A stretch of DNA of 64,000 nucleotides from Mycolicibacterium senegalense. Its GTDB lineage: Bacteria > Actinomycetota > Actinomycetes > Mycobacteriales > Mycobacteriaceae. The stretch's first letter is position 1. Every line of letters begins with the position of its first letter. Location of the stretch: NCBI RefSeq assembly GCF_019645875.1, contig NZ_CP081000.1:5268417-5332416 (forward strand). Direction: 5' to 3'. Of the stretch, positions 27,781 through 35,705 are shown one piece after another. Made by a program: the position numbers and the translations under genes. The notes beneath the pieces are model-generated. The model had not been told where the DNA came from. It was given only the letters and a program-made list of their open reading frames with translations, and made no database searches.

Positions 27781-28641
27781 ATGCCAATCGATCTCGACAA
27801 GGCGCTGGGCGCCGAGCTGGAACCCATCGAGTTCTCCTGGACCAGCAGCGACATCCAGCTGTACCACCTGGGCCTCGGTGCCGGCGCCGACCCGATGAGC
27901 ACACGTGAACTGAGCTACCTCGTCGACGACACCCCCCAGGTGCTGCCGACCTTCGGCAACGTCGCGGTCAGCTTCCACATGACCGAGCCGCCCAAGGTGC
28001 AGTTCCCGGGCATCGACATCGAACTGTCCAAGGTGCTGCACGCCAGCGAGGCCGTCAGCGTCCCCGGCCCGATCCCCACCAGCGGCACCGCCAAGTCGGT
28101 GCAGCGCTTCACCGAGATCTGGGACAAGGGCAAGGCCGCCGTCATCGTCAGTGAATCCACGGTCACCGACGAGTCCGGCAAGGTGCTGTGGACCACCAAG
28201 AGATCGATCTTCGCCCGCGGCGAGGGCGGTTTCGGCGGCGAGCGCGGCCCGGCCACCTCAAACGAATTGCCCGATCGCGCACCGGATGTCGAGATCTCAC
28301 TGCCGACACTGCCGCAGCAAGCCCTGCTGTACCGGCTGTGCGGCGACCGCAATCCCCTGCACTCGGACCCGGCCTTCGCTGCTGCAGCAGGTTTCGAGCG
28401 GCCGATCCTGCACGGGCTGTGCACCTACGGCATCGGCTGCAAGGCCATCGTCGACAATCTGCTCGACGGCGACGTCGCCCAGGTGGCCTCCTACGGCGCC
28501 CGGTTCGCCGGCGTCGTGATCCCTGGCGAGACCCTGCAGGCCAACATCTGGAAGGAAGACGGCAAGTTCATCGGCGTGCTGACCGCACCGTCGCGGGACA
28601 ACGCCGTCGTGCTCTCGGGTGTGGAGCTCGTCCCGGCCTAG
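27781..28641 (+). CDS. chsH3: Steroid enoyl-CoA hydratase ChsH3 (MaoC family, Rv3538 type)
   Basis: A 286-residue protein with two hot-dog folds. The hydratase motif lies in the second: LYRLCGDRNPLHSDPAFAAA with the following GFERPILHGLCTYG. The M. tuberculosis homologue ChsH3 hydrates a steroid side-chain enoyl-CoA. It immediately follows kstD, as Rv3538 follows Rv3537, so both are probably on one KstR-controlled transcript. The hairpin-rich island starts about 57 bp after its stop. Confidence 0.92.
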   Translation: MPIDLDKALGAELEPIEFSWTSSDIQLYHLGLGAGADPMSTRELSYLVDDTPQVLPTFGNVAVSFHMTEPPKVQFPGIDIELSKVLHASEAVSVPGPIPTSGTAKSVQRFTEIWDKGKAAVIVSESTVTDESGKVLWTTKRSIFARGEGGFGGERGPATSNELPDRAPDVEISLPTLPQQALLYRLCGDRNPLHSDPAFAAAAGFERPILHGLCTYGIGCKAIVDNLLDGDVAQVASYGARFAGVVIPGETLQANIWKEDGKFIGVLTAPSRDNAVVLSGVELVPA

Positions 28642-28698
28642 CTTTTCCTTCTCCGCCCGCTTTGTCCACCCGCTTTGTCACGCTTTGTCCACCCGCTT

Positions 28699-28746
28699 TG
28701 TCACGCTGGAGTGGCTGTCGACCTCGACAGTCACTCCAGCGTTGCA
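28699..28746. repeat. Palindromic repeat copy 1
   Basis: Arms of 23 nt (28699-28721 and 28724-28746), beginning TGTCACGCTGGAGTGGCTGT, with a 2-nt spacer and 3 mismatches between arms. Confidence 0.9.
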
Positions 28747-28778
28747 TTGGAGGATGAATGCCGTTGGCGGCCCTCCAC

Positions 28779-28831
28779 TTTGTCACGCTGGAGTGGCGGT
28801 GGGGTCCCGACAGCCACTCCAGCGTGACAAA
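28779..28831. repeat. Palindromic repeat copy 2
   Basis: Left arm begins TTTGTCACGCTGGAGTGGC; the right arm ends CCACTCCAGCGTGACAAA. Arms pair over about 20 of 21 nt around a 10-nt spacer. Best preserved copy. Confidence 0.92.
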
Positions 28832-28890
28832 ATAATCGCCGTCGCGCCGGAGTCATGCACGCGATAGCACAGATCCGCCGTCCCGTCATC

Positions 28891-28932
28891 TGTCACGCTG
28901 GCGTGGCTGTGGACAGCGAGTGTCACGCCAGC
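28891..28932. repeat. Palindromic repeat copy 3 (diverged)
   Basis: Starts TGTCACGCTGGCGTGGCTGT, same as the other left arms except one base; the right arm pairs only over GCTGGCGTG / CACGCCAGC. Confidence 0.8.
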
Positions 28933-28986
28933 ACCTGGGGATAACTGATGTGACGGCTACGCCGTTGCGCTGCAGACTTTCCCGCT

Positions 28987-29832
28987 ATGGGGGAACCATT
29001 CGTCGGCAGTAAAGCCGTTGCCAACGGCGAACTACTCAAGAGCGCACTTCGCACCCATTACACCAGGGTGTTCCGGGATGTGTACGTGAGCCCGGGTACC
29101 GAACTGACGCCGCTCATTCGGGCCCAGGCCGCATGGCTGTGGTCCCGGCAGCGCGGCATCATCGCCGGAAACTCGGCAGCAGCTGTACACGGGGCGAAAT
29201 GGGTCGATCCGAAGTCTCCGGTGGAAATGATCCACTCGAACCGCAATCCGCTTGTGGGACTGCGGATCCGAACCGAAGCGATCGAAGAGGACGAGATAGT
29301 TCGCTTCGGCGAGGTCCCAGTCACCTCATTGGCCCGCACGGCACTCGACATCGGCAGTTGGTACCCACGCGATGACGCGGTGGCGGCGCTCGATGCGCTT
29401 GCCCGCGCCACTGACCTCAAGGTCGCCGACGTCGAATTGTTGACCCAGCGGTATGCCCGGCGTAGGGGTATTCAACGCGCCCGCACCGCGTTGAACTTGA
29501 TGGACGGCGGCGCTCAGTCTCCGAAGGAAACCTGGCTGCGACTGATCCTCATCGATGGCGGCTTGCCACGACCGCAAACTCAGATTCCCGTCTTCGACGC
29601 CCCCGGCGACCCGTTTGCTTATCTCGACATGGGTTGGGAGGACATCAAAGTCGCGGCCGAGTACGACGGCGAGGAACACCGAGCCAGCAGTTGGCGATAT
29701 GGCTGGGACCTGAGGAGGGCCGAGCGAATACAGCGGCAGGGCTGGATCAACGTCCGGGTCTCGGCAGGCGAAAGTCCAGACAATGTTCTGCGTCGGGTGG
29801 TCGCGGCTCGGGCACAACGATTGTCACGCTAG
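28987..29832 (+). CDS. DUF559 (Vsr-like endonuclease fold) protein with N-terminal AbiEi-like region
   Basis: A 281-residue protein. The N-terminal half (RVFRDVYVSPGTELTPLIRA ... ALDALARATDL) resembles the AbiEi-type regions attached to many actinobacterial DUF559 proteins. The C-terminal half has the endonuclease-like pattern: a glutamate in SPKETWLRLILIDGGLP, an aspartate in FAYLDMGW, and VAAEYDGEEHRASS, followed by WDLRRAERIQRQGW. Its final codons and TAG stop lie inside the left arm of hairpin copy 4. The gene interrupts the sterol cluster where M. tuberculosis has PPE63, and is flanked by three upstream and two downstream related hairpins. No strong ribosome site precedes the ATG. Biochemical function unknown; nuclease activity is inferred from fold similarity. 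Confidence 0.8.
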   Translation: MGEPFVGSKAVANGELLKSALRTHYTRVFRDVYVSPGTELTPLIRAQAAWLWSRQRGIIAGNSAAAVHGAKWVDPKSPVEMIHSNRNPLVGLRIRTEAIEEDEIVRFGEVPVTSLARTALDIGSWYPRDDAVAALDALARATDLKVADVELLTQRYARRRGIQRARTALNLMDGGAQSPKETWLRLILIDGGLPRPQTQIPVFDAPGDPFAYLDMGWEDIKVAAEYDGEEHRASSWRYGWDLRRAERIQRQGWINVRVSAGESPDNVLRRVVAARAQRLSR

Positions 29833-29870
29833 CGCGACGTCGAACCTCGACTGCCACTCTGGCGTGACAC
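29822..29870. repeat. Palindromic repeat copy 4, overlapping the DUF559 gene stop
   Basis: Left arm starts TGTCACGCTAGCGCGACGTC and contains the gene's TAG (29830-29832); the right arm ends CCACTCTGGCGTGACAC. Outer 8-9 nt pair perfectly. Confidence 0.85.
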
Positions 29871-29902
29871 AGCGGCCGCTTCGGGGCCAGCGAACCCGCA
29901 CG

Positions 29903-29952
29903 TTGTCACGCTGGAGTGGCTGTCGGAGTCGAGAGCCACTCTGGCGTGACAA
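29903..29952. repeat. Palindromic repeat copy 5
   Basis: Left arm TTGTCACGCTGGAGTGGCTG; right arm ends CCACTCTGGCGTGACAA. Arms pair over about 23 nt with a few mismatches. It lies between the DUF559 gene and the convergent gene ending at 30001. Confidence 0.9.
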
Positions 29953-30000
29953 TGGGACGCGACGACGCAACCAAACGAGCGCTATCGGCCCGAACCCGCG

Positions 30001-30807
30001 CTACATCCGCTTCCAGAGATCGTCCCCACCTGAATGACGCGGGGCCTCGGGTGCCACCGGAACCGGGCCGGGAGCCGGCTGGCTCGGCGCGGCAGCGGCG
30101 GGCGGGGCCGACGCTGCGGGCGGGGCTGAATGCGTGACCGGAGGCGCCGAATGCGGAGCCGACGACGCGGCCCCACCGGAGCGGTCGTTCAGTTGGGTCT
30201 CGCGGGCATCCAGGCCGGCTTCGCGGCGATCCTGAGCGGCATCGCGGTCATTTTGCGCCGTCTCGCGATCGTTCTGCTGCTTGTCCCGCTCGTTGAGCTT
30301 GGCCTCGCGCTCTTCCTGCTGCTGTTGCGGGTTCGGGCCGCCGGGACCGCCAGGGCCGCCGGGCTGGCCGGCACCGGGCTGACCGGCACCGGGCGCACCG
30401 CCGTTCTCGCCGCCGCCCTTGGCGCCTTCCATGGCCTTCATCAGCGGCTCCATGAGCGAGCCGAATTGGCCGCCCATCTGCCCCGCCATCTGGGAGGGGG
30501 CACTGGCCATCTGCCCCATCTGGCCCAGCTGACCCATCATCTGGCCGAGCTGGCCGACGCCCTGACCGCCGGACTCGTCGGCCTTCTCGTAGGCGCCCTG
30601 AGCATCCGAAAGCTTGGCGTTGAACATGTTCTCCTTGGCCGACAGCGCCGTCACATTCGTGGTCAGCGAGGTCGCCAGGGTTGGCAGGATGCCGGCGATG
30701 GTCATGCTCATCGCGTCTTCACCGGGCTGGATGGGCGGCATCTCGGGCAGTTGCATCGATGCCGGGTTCCAGGTGAGCGGAGCAAGAACCTTGACTGGCT
30801 CATTCAC
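30001..30807 (-). CDS. PE-like/Esx-like type VII secretion substrate candidate
   Basis: A 268-residue acidic protein. About 75 N-terminal residues look like a helical hairpin (MTIAGILPTLATSLTTNV ... KENMFNAKLSDAQGA) that ends with YEKAD, a match to the YxxxD/E type VII secretion signal placed after such a hairpin. Then follow a Gly/Gln/Met-rich stretch, a Gly/Pro-rich linker, a charged heptad-like region (REAKLNERDKQQNDRE) and a Pro/Ala-rich tail ending DDLWKRM. GTG at 30807 follows AGGAG by 9 nt and gives the shortest consistent N terminus. It is 35 nt downstream of the PPE-like gene, so co-transcribed. I cannot assign a named family. Secretion is inference. Confidence 0.7.
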   Translation of the reverse strand: MNEPVKVLAPLTWNPASMQLPEMPPIQPGEDAMSMTIAGILPTLATSLTTNVTALSAKENMFNAKLSDAQGAYEKADESGGQGVGQLGQMMGQLGQMGQMASAPSQMAGQMGGQFGSLMEPLMKAMEGAKGGGENGGAPGAGQPGAGQPGGPGGPGGPNPQQQQEEREAKLNERDKQQNDRETAQNDRDAAQDRREAGLDARETQLNDRSGGAASSAPHSAPPVTHSAPPAASAPPAAAAPSQPAPGPVPVAPEAPRHSGGDDLWKRM

Positions 30808-30842
30808 CGTTACTGACTCCTTCTCCTTCGGACCGACACAGA

Positions 30843-31943
30843 TCACCAATCGTCATATTCGTCATCCCCGTCGCCGGTGTCGTGGTCGAGGGGAGCCGGG
30901 ACGGCAAGTCCGGTGGCCGTCCCCCCGCCGCCACCGGCACGCTGGCCGCCGCCCATCATGCCCATGCCGCCACCCATGCCGCCGCCTGCCGCGTTAGCCG
31001 CAGCCACCGGCGCCACACCACCGAGCACCGCGGCGCTGGCTCCCGGGTCGACCGCGACCGGTGCGGTATGACCGCCGACGAGTTTCGACAACAGCGGCGT
31101 CTGCGGACTGCCGCCACCCGAGCCACCGGGCAAACCAGCCGCCTTGACCAGACCTGCGCCGCCGCTCGGCCCCGATCCGCCGGCAAGCGGGTGATTGGAG
31201 AACGCCGAGAACGGGCTGGGCCCACCGCCGGTGCCCTTGCCGCCCGAGCCCAGCATCTGGGTCAGCTGCTGTAAGGGCTGCGTGAGCTGCTGCAGGGGCT
31301 GGGAGAGCTGCTGGGGGATCTGGCTGGCCATCTGTGGAATCTGGCCCAGCATCTGGGGCAACTGGCTGATCAGCTGCATCATCGAATCGGCGCCCTTCTG
31401 GGCGGCCTGCTGGGCCTGCGCCGTCGGCGGGGTGCCGAACTGGGGAAGGTTGGCGACCGTGCCGAGACTGTCGGCCATTTCGACCGAAGCGGCCGAGACC
31501 GTGGCGGTGTTCTGCGCCAAACCCGCCTTGATCCGGCTCTCGACCAGTGCCTGCATGTTGCCGAACGGCATCTTCTGCAGGGCTTCGACCTCGGCCTGCA
31601 CTTCCTGTGCGGCCGCGTTCAGCGCGGTCTTGGTCTGCGCCACCGACGCCGCCATCTTCAACAACGCGGTGCCGATGGCCGTCGCCTGCGCGGCGTTGGC
31701 CTCGTGCCCGGCGATCATCGTGGTGGCCTCACCCGAGGCAGCCAGCGACGCGCCACCTTCCCACGAACCGGTCAGCCTCGACAGCTGATTCGTCTGCTGA
31801 GGGACGACGGAGCCGCTGATATTGGCCCCGACCTTGTTATAGGACGCCGCCGCCGCGGTCAGCTGGTCCTCGTCGATATTCGGCCAAGCCGGTCCCTGCA
31901 ACGTCTGCGACCCGTACGGGCTGCTGTCGCGCGGCACTCCCAT
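30843..31943 (-). CDS. PPE-like/EspB-like type VII secretion substrate candidate
   Basis: A 366-residue protein. The N-terminal ~160 residues are helical and Ala-rich, with a WxG motif in LTGSWEGGASLAAS, as in PPE and EspB-type proteins. A Gln/Pro/Leu repeat follows (QMLGQIPQMASQIPQQLSQ, then QPLQQLTQPLQQLTQM), then a Gly-rich tail and an acidic end DGDDEYDDW. Paired with the downstream PE-like gene, this looks like a two-gene secretion substrate in PPE-first order. It occupies the place where M. tuberculosis has PPE63 next to ltp2, but the sequence is not a typical PPE (no PPE tripeptide at the N terminus). Function unknown. Confidence 0.72.
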   Translation of the reverse strand: MGVPRDSSPYGSQTLQGPAWPNIDEDQLTAAAASYNKVGANISGSVVPQQTNQLSRLTGSWEGGASLAASGEATTMIAGHEANAAQATAIGTALLKMAASVAQTKTALNAAAQEVQAEVEALQKMPFGNMQALVESRIKAGLAQNTATVSAASVEMADSLGTVANLPQFGTPPTAQAQQAAQKGADSMMQLISQLPQMLGQIPQMASQIPQQLSQPLQQLTQPLQQLTQMLGSGGKGTGGGPSPFSAFSNHPLAGGSGPSGGAGLVKAAGLPGGSGGGSPQTPLLSKLVGGHTAPVAVDPGASAAVLGGVAPVAAANAAGGGMGGGMGMMGGGQRAGGGGGTATGLAVPAPLDHDTGDGDDEYDDW

Positions 31944-32018
31944 GCCACGGCCCCCTTCTACGCGTGATGCACATCCGGAGCAAACATTACCGTGCCAATA
32001 AGGGGTGGCGATGCACCT

Positions 32019-33176
32019 TTATCCGAGGATCAATCCGGAAGTCGGAACGCCGGTTCCCGCGGTGACCAGCACATGCTCGACGCCCTCGACCTGGTTCACC
32101 GAGGTACCCCGCAACTGCCGCACCCCCTCGGCGATGCCGTTCATGCCGTGGATGTAGGCCTCACCGAGCTGACCGCCGTGGGTGTTGATCGGCAGCCGGC
32201 CTCCGAGCTCGATGGCGCCGCCGGCGATGAAGTCCTTGGCCTCGCCCTTGCCGCAGAACCCGAGCTCTTCGAGCTGGATCAGCGTGTAGGGCGTGAAGTG
32301 GTCGTAGAGGATCGCGGTCTGGATGTCGTCGGGCGACAGACCGCTCTGCTCCCAGAGCTGACGGCCGACCAGGCCCATCTCGGGCAGCCCGAGCTCGTCG
32401 CGATAGTACGAATACATGGTGAACTGGTCGGTGCCCGCGCCCTGGGCGGCGGCCTCGATGACCGCCGGACGGTGCTTGAGATCCTTGGCCCGTTCGGGCG
32501 TGGTGACGACGATGGCCACGCCGCCGTCGCTCTCCTGGCAGCAGTCCAAAAGGCGCAGCGGTTCGGCGATCCACCGGGAGTTCTGGTGATCCTCGATGGT
32601 GATCGGCTTGCCGTAGAAGAACGCCTTCGGGTTGGTCGCGGCGTGCTTTCGGTCGGCCACGGATACGGCACCGAAATCGGCACTGGTGGCGCCGTATTCG
32701 TGCATGTAGCGCTGGGCGATCATGGCCACCGAAGCGGCCGGGGTGCTCAGGCCGTGGGGGTAGGACCAGCTGTACTCGACGCCGCGTGAGTCGGCGTTGA
32801 CGGTCAGGCCCGTCATCACCTGGCCGAACCGGAACTCCGAGCGCTCATTGAACGCCCGGTATGCCACAACGACTTCCGCGACGCCGGTCGCGACGGCAAG
32901 GGCCGCCTGCTGGACGGTCGCGGCCGCGGCGCCACCGCCGTAGCCGATCTGGCTGAAGAACTTCAGGTCCCCGATGCCGGTGGAGCGGGCCACGGCGGTC
33001 TCCAGGTTGGAGTCCATCGTGAACGTCACCAAGCCGTCGACGTCGGAGGGCTTCAGCCCGGCGTCGTCGAGCGCGTCGAGCACGGCTTCGGCCGCGAGCC
33101 GCAGCTCACTACGGCCCGAGTTCTTGGAGAAGTCGGTGGCGCCGATACCGGCGATGGCTGCCTTGCCGGAGAGCAT
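32019..33176 (-). CDS. ltp2: Steroid side-chain thiolase-like aldolase Ltp2
   Basis: A 385-residue thiolase-fold protein, orthologue of Rv3540c. With the DUF35 domain of ChsH2 it performs the retro-aldol cleavage of the 17-hydroxy C22 side-chain CoA ester to release propionyl-CoA and the C19 ketosteroid. Family features: AAIAGIGATDFSKNSGRSEL at the start, QIGYGGGAAAATVQQAALAV, and the C-terminal PINTHGGQLGEAYIHGMNGI. Last gene of the cyp125 operon; its ATG overlaps the chsH1 stop by one base. Confidence 0.95.
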   Translation of the reverse strand: MLSGKAAIAGIGATDFSKNSGRSELRLAAEAVLDALDDAGLKPSDVDGLVTFTMDSNLETAVARSTGIGDLKFFSQIGYGGGAAAATVQQAALAVATGVAEVVVAYRAFNERSEFRFGQVMTGLTVNADSRGVEYSWSYPHGLSTPAASVAMIAQRYMHEYGATSADFGAVSVADRKHAATNPKAFFYGKPITIEDHQNSRWIAEPLRLLDCCQESDGGVAIVVTTPERAKDLKHRPAVIEAAAQGAGTDQFTMYSYYRDELGLPEMGLVGRQLWEQSGLSPDDIQTAILYDHFTPYTLIQLEELGFCGKGEAKDFIAGGAIELGGRLPINTHGGQLGEAYIHGMNGIAEGVRQLRGTSVNQVEGVEHVLVTAGTGVPTSGLILG

Positions 33177-33583
33177 CAGTTGTCCCCCAAAGTCAGTGTG
33201 GACGTGGCGATGACGTGGTTGCCAAGGCTGTTGCTGCCCACCACTTTCAGGGTCACCAGGTCACCCTCGACCTCGGTGACCTCACCGGTGAAGGTGATGG
33301 TGTCGTAGGCGTACCAGGGCACACCGAGGCGCAGCTTGATCGACTTGATGATCGCGTTCGGCCCGGCCCAGTCGGTCACGTACCGTCCGACCAGGCCCGT
33401 GTCGGTGAGGATGTTGACGAAGATGTCCTTGGAACCCTTGGCCTGCGCCTTGTCCCGGTCGTGGTGGACGTCCTGGTAATCCCGGGTGGCGATCGCGGTG
33501 GAGACGATGAACGTCGGGTCGCCGTAGATCTTGAGTTCGGGCAGTGTGGTGCCGACGCGAACGTCGGAGACAGTCAGGCTCAT
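33176..33583 (-). CDS. chsH1: Steroid enoyl-CoA hydratase small subunit ChsH1
   Basis: A 135-residue single hot-dog MaoC-like subunit (Rv3541c type) that pairs with the N-terminal domain of ChsH2 to hydrate 3-oxo-4,17-pregnadiene-20-carboxyl-CoA. The hydratase motif is ATRDYQDVHHDRDKAQ. ATG 33583 is chosen because it overlaps the chsH2 stop as ATGA; an ATG 15 nt upstream also exists. Confidence 0.93.
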   Translation of the reverse strand: MSLTVSDVRVGTTLPELKIYGDPTFIVSTAIATRDYQDVHHDRDKAQAKGSKDIFVNILTDTGLVGRYVTDWAGPNAIIKSIKLRLGVPWYAYDTITFTGEVTEVEGDLVTLKVVGSNSLGNHVIATSTLTLGDN

Positions 33584-34545
33584 GCTTGCGGCTCCCATGC
33601 GTACAACGTCCAGGCCGGGCTGACCTCACTGTCCGGAAAGTCGATATAGGTTGCGGTGACGGGCATTCCGATCTTCACCTGATCGGCGGCGATCCCGCGC
33701 AACTCACCCAGCATGCGGACGCCCTCTTCGAGTTCGACGAGTGCGATGACGAACGGCAGGCTGCGTCCGGGCACCTTGGGTGCGTGGTGCACGACGTAGC
33801 TGAACACCGTGCCCTTGCCCGTCGACACCACGTAGTCGACCGGAGCCTCTTTGTCCTGCCAGACGGCGGGCACCGGCGGGTGCTGCAGCGAGCCGTCGGG
33901 TCGCTTCTGGATACGCAGTTCGTGGGCATTGACACCGTCCCAGAAGAACTGGGTGTCCCGTGACGACGCCGGCCGCATCAACTTGTCGGGGTCCAGATCG
34001 GCGGGGATCGAACCGGTTTCGGCCGCGTCCTGCCCCTGCTTGTTGGCCGGCTGGAACTTCATGATCCGCCAGTCCATGTCGGCGACTTCCTCGTCGCCGA
34101 CATGCCAGCGGATCTTCTGATTGATGAAGTAGCCCTCGCCCAGCGCGGTCTGCTTCGGGCCCACCACGTCGGTGACCTCGGCGCTGATGCTGACCTGCTC
34201 GCCGGGCTGCAGATACCGGTGGTAGGTCTGATCGCAGTTGGTGGCGACCACGCCGACGTACCCGGCGTCGTCGAACAACTTCATGATCCGGGCCAGCGGA
34301 TCGTCGTCCGAGCGGCTACGGCCCAGGCCCATCATGGTCCAGACCTGGATCATCGCCGGCGGGGCCACGATGCCGGGATGCCCGGCGGCCTTGGCCGCTT
34401 CCTCATCGACGTAGATCGGGTTCTTGTCACCGATGGCGTCGACCCAGTGGTGAATCATGGGCTGGTTCACCGGATCCCGGCTCAGCGTCGGCTTGCTGCG
34501 CCCGGTCGCGACGATCTCGTCGATACCTGCCTGCAGATCGCTCAT
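33580..34545 (-). CDS. chsH2: Steroid enoyl-CoA hydratase/aldolase partner ChsH2 (MaoC-like + DUF35)
   Basis: A 321-residue two-domain protein. The N-terminal MaoC-like half (about 1-180: INQPMIHHWVDAIGDKNP type start, PGIVAPPAMIQVWTM) combines with ChsH1 for hydration. The C-terminal DUF35 OB-fold half (about 195-321: VNAHELRIQKRPDGSLQHPP ... GTVFSYVVHHAPKVPG) binds Ltp2 and is required for the aldol cleavage in the M. tuberculosis system. Overlaps both neighbours by 4 nt, typical of tight translational coupling. Confidence 0.95.
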   Translation of the reverse strand: MSDLQAGIDEIVATGRSKPTLSRDPVNQPMIHHWVDAIGDKNPIYVDEEAAKAAGHPGIVAPPAMIQVWTMMGLGRSRSDDDPLARIMKLFDDAGYVGVVATNCDQTYHRYLQPGEQVSISAEVTDVVGPKQTALGEGYFINQKIRWHVGDEEVADMDWRIMKFQPANKQGQDAAETGSIPADLDPDKLMRPASSRDTQFFWDGVNAHELRIQKRPDGSLQHPPVPAVWQDKEAPVDYVVSTGKGTVFSYVVHHAPKVPGRSLPFVIALVELEEGVRMLGELRGIAADQVKIGMPVTATYIDFPDSEVSPAWTLYAWEPQA

Positions 34546-35705
34546 CGCGGCACCCTCGGCACCCGCAGGCCCGATGCCGCGATCATCTCGCGCATCACCT
34601 CGTTGACACCGCCACCGAAGGTGATGACCAGGTTGCGCTTGGCCATCTTGTCCAGCCAGATCAGCAGCTCGGCGGTCTCGGGATCGGCCGGGTTGCCGTA
34701 CTTGCCGACGATCTCCTCGGCCAGGCGACTGACTTCCTGGATGCGTTCGGTGGAGAACACCTTGGTGGCCGCCGCGTCGGCAACTGCGATGGTCTCGCCG
34801 GATGCCGCCACCTGCCAGTTGAGCAGTTCGTTGATCCGCCAGATCGACTTGATCTGTCCCAGCAGGCGTTTCACGTCGTCCTGCTCGATCGGCGTGACGC
34901 CGTCGGACCCCGGCTTGGATGCCCAGGCGTGCACCTGGTCGTAGATGCCGGCGACGCGACCGGCCGGTCCCAGACCCACGCGCTCGTGGTTGAGCTGGGT
35001 GGTGATGAGCTTCCAGCCGCCGTTCTCCTCACCGACGAGCATGTCGGCGGGCACGTGCACGTCGTTGTAGTACGACGCGTTGGTGTGGTGGGCGCCGTCG
35101 GACAGGATGATCGGCGTCCACGAGTAGCCGGGATCCTTGGTGTCGACGATCAGGATCGAGATGCCCTTGTGCTTGGCCGCGGTCGGGTCGGTGCGGCACG
35201 CCAGCCAGATGTAGTCGGCGTCGTGCGCGCCGGTGGTCCACATCTTCTGCCCGTTGACGATGTACTCGTCACCGTGCCGGACGGCCGTCGTACGCAGCGA
35301 GGCCAGGTCGGTGCCGGCGTCGGGCTCGGAGTATCCGATGGCGAAATGCACGTCGCCGGAGAGGATTCCGGGCAGGAACTTCTTCTTCTGCGCCTCGGTG
35401 CCCAGTGCCTGCAGGGTGGGGCCGACGGTCTGCAGCGTGACCATCGGCAGCGGGATGTCGGCACGGTTGGCCTCGTTGATGAAGATCTGCTGCTCGACAG
35501 GGCCGAAGCCCAGGCCGCCGTACTCCTTCGGCCAGCCCACACCGAGCTTGCCGTCGCTGCCCATGCGCTTGATCACCGCACGGTAGGCCTCGTTGTGCCG
35601 GTCGGACTCCATCGCCGCGGCCTCTTCCGGCGTGATGAGAGTCGAGAAGTATTCCCGCAGTTCGGCTTGCAGCGCCCGCTGCTCGGGCGTCAGGTCGATG
35701 AACAT
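34542..35705 (-). CDS. fadE29: Steroid acyl-CoA dehydrogenase FadE29 (ChsE2)
   Basis: A 387-residue acyl-CoA dehydrogenase subunit, orthologue of Rv3543c. With FadE28 it forms the heterotetrameric dehydrogenase that desaturates the three-carbon side chain 3-oxo-4-pregnene-20-carboxyl-CoA. Recognisable segments: LGVGWPKEYGGLGFGPVEQQ, AIGYSEPDAGTDLASLRTTA and WTTGAHDADYIWLACRTDP. Start shares a base with the end of fadE28. Confidence 0.95.
   Translation of the reverse strand: MFIDLTPEQRALQAELREYFSTLITPEEAAAMESDRHNEAYRAVIKRMGSDGKLGVGWPKEYGGLGFGPVEQQIFINEANRADIPLPMVTLQTVGPTLQALGTEAQKKKFLPGILSGDVHFAIGYSEPDAGTDLASLRTTAVRHGDEYIVNGQKMWTTGAHDADYIWLACRTDPTAAKHKGISILIVDTKDPGYSWTPIILSDGAHHTNASYYNDVHVPADMLVGEENGGWKLITTQLNHERVGLGPAGRVAGIYDQVHAWASKPGSDGVTPIEQDDVKRLLGQIKSIWRINELLNWQVAASGETIAVADAAATKVFSTERIQEVSRLAEEIVGKYGNPADPETAELLIWLDKMAKRNLVITFGGGVNEVMREMIAASGLRVPRVPR

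Larger units (their letters stand above)
28642..28986. other. Intergenic island with three hairpin repeats
   Basis: 345 bp with no gene. It holds direct repeats of a cgctttgtccacccgctttgtca type (28664-28702) and three hairpin copies listed separately. Confidence 0.8.

Noticed and set aside
28642..29960. CRISPR array
   Set aside because: The repeats are palindromes with variable spacing and divergence, and there are no uniform spacers or cas genes.
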